Shown here: one piece after another, positions 31,459 through 35,253 of the stretch
Layout of the letters: each line of letters starts with the position of its first letter
Numbering within the stretch: position 1 is the stretch's first letter
Source of the DNA: a virus
Length of the DNA stretch: 35,253 nucleotides
Virus record (IMG/VR): IMGVR_UViG_3300035698_015052
Location: 1 to 35,253 of that record
Strand: one strand, 5' to 3'
Position numbers and translations under genes: made by a program
Notes under the pieces: generated by a model
What the model saw: the letters and a program-made list of their open reading frames with translations, nothing else
Database searches by the model: none
What the model was told of the DNA's origin: nothing

Positions 31459-32779
31459 CTCCTATTGACTTTTCATATTCTTCACTCATATCTAATGGTA
31501 TTTTAACAAATGTATTATTATAAGAATCGATTGTCTTTTTTACAACTAAAAAATTTTCTAATTTCAATTTAGGACTAAATTTATTCTTAGCAATTCTTCT
31601 GACACCTTCTTTAACAAAATATTGATCATAAACTAAACTATATAGTAAATAATAATTTCCATCAGTACTTTTAACATAATCATAAGAGTTGCTTTTTAAA
31701 ATATCTAATATTATACTTTTAAAATCTGTTTTATTAACATCTATAATATCTTGTTTGTAAGTTGTCATTATTGGTTCAGAAACAACTTTTGATAAATCAT
31801 ACTTATAATTCTTTAAAAAATAACAAAATCCTTCAACCTGATCAGTAAAATAATTATCCACATCATCCCAGTACTTTTTACGTTCTTCATAATCTATATC
31901 AATCTTTCTACCTTTAAATACAGCATACCTTCTATCATCTTCTTCTATCGATATTGGCTGATTACTATTTGAAAATAAGATTAGCTTAATATAATTCTTA
32001 GCCATATATCTATCTGAAAACTTTTTCTCTACAGATATTTCTTTTTCAGTAACAAACTCTTTAAGATCGTTAGAAAATTGATATTTATTCCTTTGATCTA
32101 TAATTTCATTAGCTAACAATAAAACCTTACCTTCAAACAGTTGGCTGTTAAAATTATTAGTTAAGTCTTTAGAATTTGCTCTATAAGTACATCTTCCATA
32201 AATTTTCATTAATGCTTCTGAAAGCATACCTTTTCCAGAACCCTTATCTCCTATAAATATAATTGATGTAGCAAACCTATAAGTAGGATTATTATATAAA
32301 CATGATAAAAAATTAATAGCCCAATCATAATTATCTTCATCCTTACCACATAAATTAGATAACACCTTATATATTGTACTCCAATCTTTATATTCATTGG
32401 GTTTTTCTACAACATACTTTGTGTTTTGAAATAGATTAAAATAATCAACACCATTGTCTGTAAACATAAGCTCTCTAGCTGGATCGTTAATAATATCGTT
32501 AACACGTCTACAATAATAAGATAAATAAGTTTTAATTTCTTCAACACCTTTTTTGAAGCTAGGCTTTTGTTCAACAATATCAATATACCAATTAGGATTA
32601 TCGCTACTTACAATATGAATAATATCTTCTAAAACATCTTGCTTTGTAGAATTAGATACAATCTTATAATTTAAAATTTTATCTTTAGTATACAATATAA
32701 ACTTTTTATTTGTTAGATTAGTAACTTTTACTATTTCAAGATCGTAGTTATTTAACATACCTATTATATTATCATACAT
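31436..32779 (-). CDS. SF3-type replicative helicase (D5/primase-helicase family ATPase)
   Basis: This 447-aa protein has an SF3/D5-like helicase core: Walker A GDKGSGKGM (about residue 178), Walker B KVLLLANEI (about 220), and motif C-like KLILFSNSNQP (about 265) with a following DDRRYAVFK arginine-finger region. The N-terminal 140 residues carry no clear primase metal motif, so a separate or missing primase is likely. SF3 proteins unwind DNA at viral or plasmid origins. The repeats at 32990-33210, upstream of its operon, are a natural origin candidate. It starts with a GGGGTG ribosome site. Confidence 0.82.
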   Translation of the reverse strand: MYDNIIGMLNNYDLEIVKVTNLTNKKFILYTKDKILNYKIVSNSTKQDVLEDIIHIVSSDNPNWYIDIVEQKPSFKKGVEEIKTYLSYYCRRVNDIINDPARELMFTDNGVDYFNLFQNTKYVVEKPNEYKDWSTIYKVLSNLCGKDEDNYDWAINFLSCLYNNPTYRFATSIIFIGDKGSGKGMLSEALMKIYGRCTYRANSKDLTNNFNSQLFEGKVLLLANEIIDQRNKYQFSNDLKEFVTEKEISVEKKFSDRYMAKNYIKLILFSNSNQPISIEEDDRRYAVFKGRKIDIDYEERKKYWDDVDNYFTDQVEGFCYFLKNYKYDLSKVVSEPIMTTYKQDIIDVNKTDFKSIILDILKSNSYDYVKSTDGNYYLLYSLVYDQYFVKEGVRRIAKNKFSPKLKLENFLVVKKTIDSYNNTFVKIPLDMSEEYEKSIGDDKLGRK

Positions 32780-32799
32780 ATATTACACCCCTATAAATA

Positions 32800-32940
32800 T
32801 TAAATTTCATCTTCTTTTATTTTTCTAACTATTACATAATCACCTTTTTTGAAATTACACCTAGTTGGTACAGTAATAAGTTTTTGTTTATTACATCTGT
32901 TTGCAAAAATACGTCCTGTAAAATAATCTTTATTATCCAT
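32800..32940 (-). CDS. 46-aa possible AbrB-like (swapped-hairpin) DNA-binding protein
   Basis: This gene was read by hand. ATG 32940 follows AGAGGTGGAATT. The core LITVPTRCNFKKGDYVIVRKI fits the single strand-turn-strand AbrB/SpoVT motif (x-I-t-i-P...l..GD.v.v). Such dimers bind DNA. Its position as first gene of the helicase operon beside the repeat-rich region suits a regulator of replication or transcription. Cysteines at about 16 and 28 are unusual. Confidence 0.5.
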   Translation of the reverse strand: MDNKDYFTGRIFANRCNKQKLITVPTRCNFKKGDYVIVRKIKEDEI

Positions 32941-32972
32941 AATTCCACCTCTTATAGAAGTTAATATTAGAA

Positions 32973-32984
32973 TATATTATAAAG
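32973..32984 (-). promoter_or_regulatory. TATA box of the helicase operon
   Basis: The - strand reads CTTTATAATATA, about 40 bases before ATG 32940. The inferred transcription start is close to 32950-32955, giving a short leader with the GAGGTGG ribosome site. Confidence 0.55.
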
Positions 32985-32989
32985 GTATC

Positions 32990-33210
32990 ACTAATTCAAA
33001 ATGCTTATTGATTCACAAAAAGTGTAGAGATCACGTTTTTTGGACGTTTTTTGGCACTTTTTAAGGTTTTTAGATATAAATTAAAATTCTATACGCATTA
33101 TGACTTAAACGTATTATTTATCGTTGTTTAATAAGAATTTAATAAGCATTTTATAAGAATTTAATAAGAATTAATAAGAATTATACTAGTTTTAAAATGC
33201 TTATAAATTC
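32990..33210. other. Candidate replication origin: iteron-like direct and inverted repeats
   Basis: The region has no gene. It contains AAAATGCTTAT at 32999-33009 and again at 33195-33205, with the inverse ATAAGCATTTTATAAG near 33142. Four or more AATAAGAATT-type repeats lie at 33128-33182. The first and last elements form a long inverted repeat with a tandem-repeat loop. Two tandem ACGTTTTTTGG units sit at 33033-33054. An AT-rich unwinding region surrounds them. Together with the helicase operon next to it, this is the best origin candidate; function is inference. Confidence 0.5.
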
Positions 33211-33344
33211 TTATAGAATGATTATAAAATGACTGACTATTTAATTTTATATAAATTCATTAATTTTACTAATTTTTACTATAAATTACTTTCGAGCATA
33301 CCTTTAAAAACATTTACTACTATAATATATTTATAATATCGTAC

Positions 33345-33394
33345 ATGTCTTTCCCCAAAGACAATTATGTAAAGGTGTTTTTACAGCACCTTTT
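33345..33394 (+). ncRNA. Candidate small RNA: two hairpins after a TATA-like box
   Basis: GTCTTTCCCCAAAGAC (33347-33362) is a perfect six-base stem with a CCCC loop, and AAAGGTG/CACCTTT (33371-33377 with 33387-33393) forms a second stem followed by T. A TATA-like TATAATATATTTATAATA stretch lies about 20 bases upstream (33321-33338). No coding frame covers it. It may be a short RNA ending at the second hairpin, or part of the origin. Confidence 0.35.
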
Positions 33395-33469
33395 CATATT
33401 ATAATTATCTATGATATTATTATAAAGGTTTTTGTCATTATATATATTAGATAGATCTAAAAAACCTTA

Positions 33470-33501
33470 GTCATAGTAGTTTATTCATTTTCTACTATGA
33501 C
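33470..33501 (+). promoter_or_regulatory. Inverted repeat at the peptidase transcript start
   Basis: GTCATAGTAG and CTACTATGAC, exact complements, flank a 12-base spacer just before the peptidase gene. A TATA-like ATTATATATATTAG (about 33437-33450) would place transcription start close to the repeat, so it is either an operator or a hairpin in the leader. No ribosome site follows. Confidence 0.5.
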
Positions 33502-33516
33502 ACTCTCTCTTTTATT

Positions 33517-33930
33517 ATGAACTTGATATTATTAAGAATTTTTCTAATTTTAGTATTTTCGTTTATTGCTGTATGTACAGATGTTAAGTCTGGCAACATA
33601 TATAATTGTATAACGTATCCAATGATAATAATCGGTCTTGCACTGAATATAATCTTTAATGAATACATATTCATAAGTATAATAGGTGCTGTAGTATTAT
33701 ATCTTATAGGTCTTATATTAACTAAAAAAGGTTTAGGTGGCGGTGATATTAAACTTTTTATTGGGATTTACATGTTATTACCTATGTATCATAATATTAT
33801 ATTTGTATTATATGTTATGTTAATTTCTACTTTGATAAGTTATGTATATTTATTAGTATCAAAAAAAAAAATTTTAAAGTATGCACCTTATATATACTTG
33901 ACCGAAATTTTAATACTGTTTATTTTTTAG
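33517..33930 (+). CDS. Type IV prepilin peptidase-like aspartic protease (A24 family)
   Basis: This 137-aa multi-pass membrane protein (about five helices) has the two catalytic-aspartate regions of A24 peptidases: CTDVKSGNIYN with Asp22 and GLGGGDIKL with Asp77 (the GxGD motif). Such enzymes cleave prepilins and archaellins at a short basic leader just before the hydrophobic helix. It is shorter than a typical archaeal prepilin/prearchaellin peptidase but keeps both aspartates, so it is probably active. It is the only gene of its unit. In the same genome the coat proteins carry K-G|QQS leaders, so they are natural substrates. Confidence 0.85.
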   Translation: MNLILLRIFLILVFSFIAVCTDVKSGNIYNCITYPMIIIGLALNIIFNEYIFISIIGAVVLYLIGLILTKKGLGGGDIKLFIGIYMLLPMYHNIIFVLYVMLISTLISYVYLLVSKKKILKYAPYIYLTEILILFIF

Positions 33931-34205
33931 TATATATTTTAGTACACTTAAAACTTGTTTATAGTTTTTTCAAATGTTTTGAATGTGTGAAATGGCATAT
34001 ATACCTGTAATATTATATAACTAATAATAATAAGGTTGTGATTCGTGAAGTTCCACTCATTATAATGGAATTTACTCTTTATACTAAAGTTCGCTTTTTT
34101 TGATTAAAACAAACTTACTTTTATAAACTTTTCGGTGCTTAATGTATATATGATGAATGATTAACGGTAATTACCAATCATTCAACTTTTAATTAAGGTT
34201 TTAAT
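33931..34205 (+). promoter_or_regulatory. Integrase promoter region with nested inverted repeats
   Basis: No gene is seen in these 275 bases. A TATA-like CTTTTATAAAC (34118-34128) precedes the integrase by about 80 bases. At 34154-34184 TGAATGATT and AATCATTCA flank an internal palindrome GGTAATTACC (34166-34175), placed at the likely transcription start. This looks like an operator controlling integrase expression. An ATTATAAT dyad between TTCCA/TGGAA lies near 34050-34070. The first part (33931-34010) shows nothing notable. Confidence 0.5.
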
Positions 34206-34946
34206 ATGGTAAATGATAAAAGATTGTGTGCTCACACTGAATATTATAGAACTCTAGCAGATACTAAGCGTTGGAGATTCCTTAAAGATGTTGAATACAT
34301 GATTAAAGAATCAGAGTATCGTATGCGAAAGGCAGGTATAAACAATACACATACTGTGCTTAGGAACATGGCGATAGGTTGTTTACTTTACATTACTGGT
34401 GCAAGAGTATCTGAAATAACAGATATAAAGCTTAAAGATTTAATGATATATGAGACTAGACTTCACGAGAAGTTCATGAGCTTTGATCTTATTAACAGAA
34501 AGAATAAGAAACAAAAATTTAAAAGAGTAATAGGTAATTTCAAAAACGAGAAGTATTTTATTAATCTAATTTATAAGCATTACAAACAAAGAGTAGCAGA
34601 TTGTTTTATTGATCTTAATGCAAAGAAATTAATCTATGGTCAATATGATAATGAGTCAGAAGATATTATGTATGTTCTTGATCAGTATCTTTTTACTTCA
34701 GCAAGAGCTAAGGATAATAATACAAAGATGTGTAAAGATTGGTTTGGGATAACTTGTAAGAGAGCGTTCCATGTAAACGCACATACATTTCGTAAGATTA
34801 GGCTAACTCATTTGGTTATACATTATGGAATGAGTGCAAAAGAAATACAAAACTTTGCTGGTCATAGTGGAATCAGTAGTGCTGAGCCATATGTTAATAT
34901 TACTAATAAAGACTTTGAAGCAAAGATGAATTTTATAGCGAGATAA
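34206..34946 (+). CDS. Tyrosine recombinase (integrase)
   Basis: This 246-aa site-specific recombinase keeps the tyrosine recombinase catalytic set: Arg in TGARVSE (about residue 66), His-x-x-Arg in HTFRKIR (about 193-196), His in FAGHSGISS (about 219) and the nucleophile Tyr in EPYVNI (about 229). It is somewhat short for the family, with a brief N-terminal domain. It should recombine att sites. One copy of the 31-bp repeat overlaps its last codons, which suggests the att site is at its 3' end. It stands upstream of the cassette. Confidence 0.9.
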   Translation: MVNDKRLCAHTEYYRTLADTKRWRFLKDVEYMIKESEYRMRKAGINNTHTVLRNMAIGCLLYITGARVSEITDIKLKDLMIYETRLHEKFMSFDLINRKNKKQKFKRVIGNFKNEKYFINLIYKHYKQRVADCFIDLNAKKLIYGQYDNESEDIMYVLDQYLFTSARAKDNNTKMCKDWFGITCKRAFHVNAHTFRKIRLTHLVIHYGMSAKEIQNFAGHSGISSAEPYVNITNKDFEAKMNFIAR

Positions 34947-34959
34947 ATATGAATTTTAA
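34929..34959 (+). repeat. 31-bp direct repeat, copy 2 (att-like, at integrase 3' end)
   Basis: Exact match to 1043-1073 that includes the integrase stop TAA and then ATG AAT TTT. The ATG leads here into a seven-codon dead-end frame, the relic of the start of the membrane-protein gene now at 1063. This is direct evidence that a cassette was inserted between the two copies. Confidence 0.9.
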
Positions 34960-35039
34960 TATTCAAAAATAAACTTATATAGATTAGTCAATACTTACCT
35001 ATAAATTAAAAATAAATAAAATATAAAAAGGTCATATGA
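34960..35039 (+). promoter_or_regulatory. Promoter and leader of the methyltransferase cassette
   Basis: A TATA-like ACTTATATAG (34973-34982) lies about 60 bases upstream of the TTG start. The leader is A-rich with an AGGTCAT ribosome site. The cassette therefore brings its own promoter. Confidence 0.45.
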
Positions 35040-35253
35040 TTGAAAACAATAGAATTATTTTCAGGTAGTAAATCATTTTCAAATTATTGTAAAAAATTAA
35101 GATTTGAAACACTAACTATTGATAATATTAAAGAATATAATCCTGATATTTGTATAGATTTTTTAGATTTAGATTTAAATACTATAAAAGATACTTATGA
35201 TTATTTTTGGGCATCACCACCTTGTACAACCTTTAGTGTAGCATCTATTGGTA
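35040..35253 (+). CDS. DNA cytosine-5 methyltransferase, 5' part (continues at position 1)
   Basis: This is the start of the methyltransferase described at 1-537. The chosen start is TTG at 35040. It has an AGGTCAT Shine-Dalgarno-like sequence four bases upstream, the same spacing seen before other non-ATG starts here. The upstream ATG at 35036 is out of frame and quickly meets a stop. The motif I segment ELFSGSKSF is encoded here. Bases 35127-35253 duplicate 1-127. Confidence 0.85.
   Translation, partial: MKTIELFSGSKSFSNYCKKLRFETLTIDNIKEYNPDICIDFLDLDLNTIKDTYDYFWASPPCTTFSVASIG
35127..35253. repeat. Terminal overlap, right copy (circular junction)
   Basis: This is the second copy of the 127-bp overlap and should be counted once when the genome is circularised. 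It lies inside the 5' third of the cytosine methyltransferase gene. Confidence 0.95.

Noticed and set aside
31436-32779. Primase domain in the SF3 helicase
   Set aside because: No DxD or zinc-ribbon primase motif was seen in the N-terminal 140 residues.
33120-33182. AATAAGAATT repeats as a CRISPR array
   Set aside because: Units are about 10 bp and nearly contiguous, with no spacer pattern; better read as iterons.
1-35253. 127-bp terminal direct repeat as a biological long terminal repeat
   Set aside because: It lies inside a coding frame continuous across the join and has an exact common assembler k-mer length, so an assembly overlap of a circle is simpler.
1-35253. tRNA or rRNA genes and a tRNA-type att site
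   Set aside because: No cloverleaf arms or CCA-adjacent TTCRANY element were noticed; the 31-bp repeat does not look like a tRNA 3' end.

Overview
The window is a complete circular genome of about 35,126 bp that was written out linearly. Its first 127 bases are repeated exactly as its last 127, and one gene, a cytosine DNA methyltransferase, runs across that junction. The sequence is very AT-rich. Most genes are preceded by Shine-Dalgarno sequences of the form GGTGAT or GAGGTGG, which match the archaeal 16S rRNA 3' end, and several start on TTG or GTG. TATA-box promoters of archaeal type stand in front of the transcription units. No tRNA, rRNA, tailed-phage capsid, portal or terminase genes were recognised. 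The most economical reading is an archaeal virus or provirus. Two tiny, strongly hydrophobic two-helix proteins, a packaging-type ATPase, a tyrosine integrase and many membrane proteins make a spindle-shaped (fusellovirus-like) virion the best guess. The host cannot be fixed from the sequence; a low-GC euryarchaeon or DPANN archaeon would fit.

Layout. On the + strand, from 34.2 kb across the junction to 9.7 kb, lie the integrase, a 1.24-kb cassette (methyltransferase plus a phage-like small protein) bounded by a 31-bp direct repeat, and three small genes, two of them membrane proteins. Next comes a sugar-modification island of three GT4 glycosyltransferases and a SAM methyltransferase. The run ends with a secreted acidic protein and about a dozen small early-type proteins: ribbon-helix-helix, HTH, YopX, zinc-ribbon and single-TM proteins. 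A perfect hairpin at 9745-9769 separates this from the opposing - strand units. From 9.8 to 12.7 kb there is an AT-rich module of small unknown genes bracketed by identical 22-bp palindromes. From 12.7 to 30.5 kb there is a large structural block: a GT-C type membrane protein, small basic proteins, a 1305-aa LamG-containing membrane-anchored fibre, a coiled-coil protein, a 1179-aa virion-type protein with a possible nucleotidyltransferase-like segment, the ATPase, paired paralogous membrane glycoprotein-like proteins, a phage-tail-fibre-like protein and the duplicated small coat proteins. From 30.5 to 32.9 kb lie replication and membrane genes with an SF3 helicase. The intergenic region 32.94-33.52 kb holds iteron-like repeats (candidate origin) and a possible two-hairpin RNA. 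A type IV prepilin peptidase (A24 family) follows on the + strand.

How it may work together. The SF3 helicase and the repeat-rich intergenic region would drive replication. The ATPase would package DNA into a lipid-containing particle built from the two KGQ-type coat proteins. These carry an N-terminal MN(T/A)KG|QQS sequence resembling archaeal class III prepilin signals, and the virus also carries its own prepilin peptidase. A self-encoded prepilin-peptidase maturation system for virion coat proteins is therefore the most interesting system proposed here. The glycosyltransferase island probably decorates virion or cell-surface glycans. All functional statements rest on motif reading by eye, without database searches.
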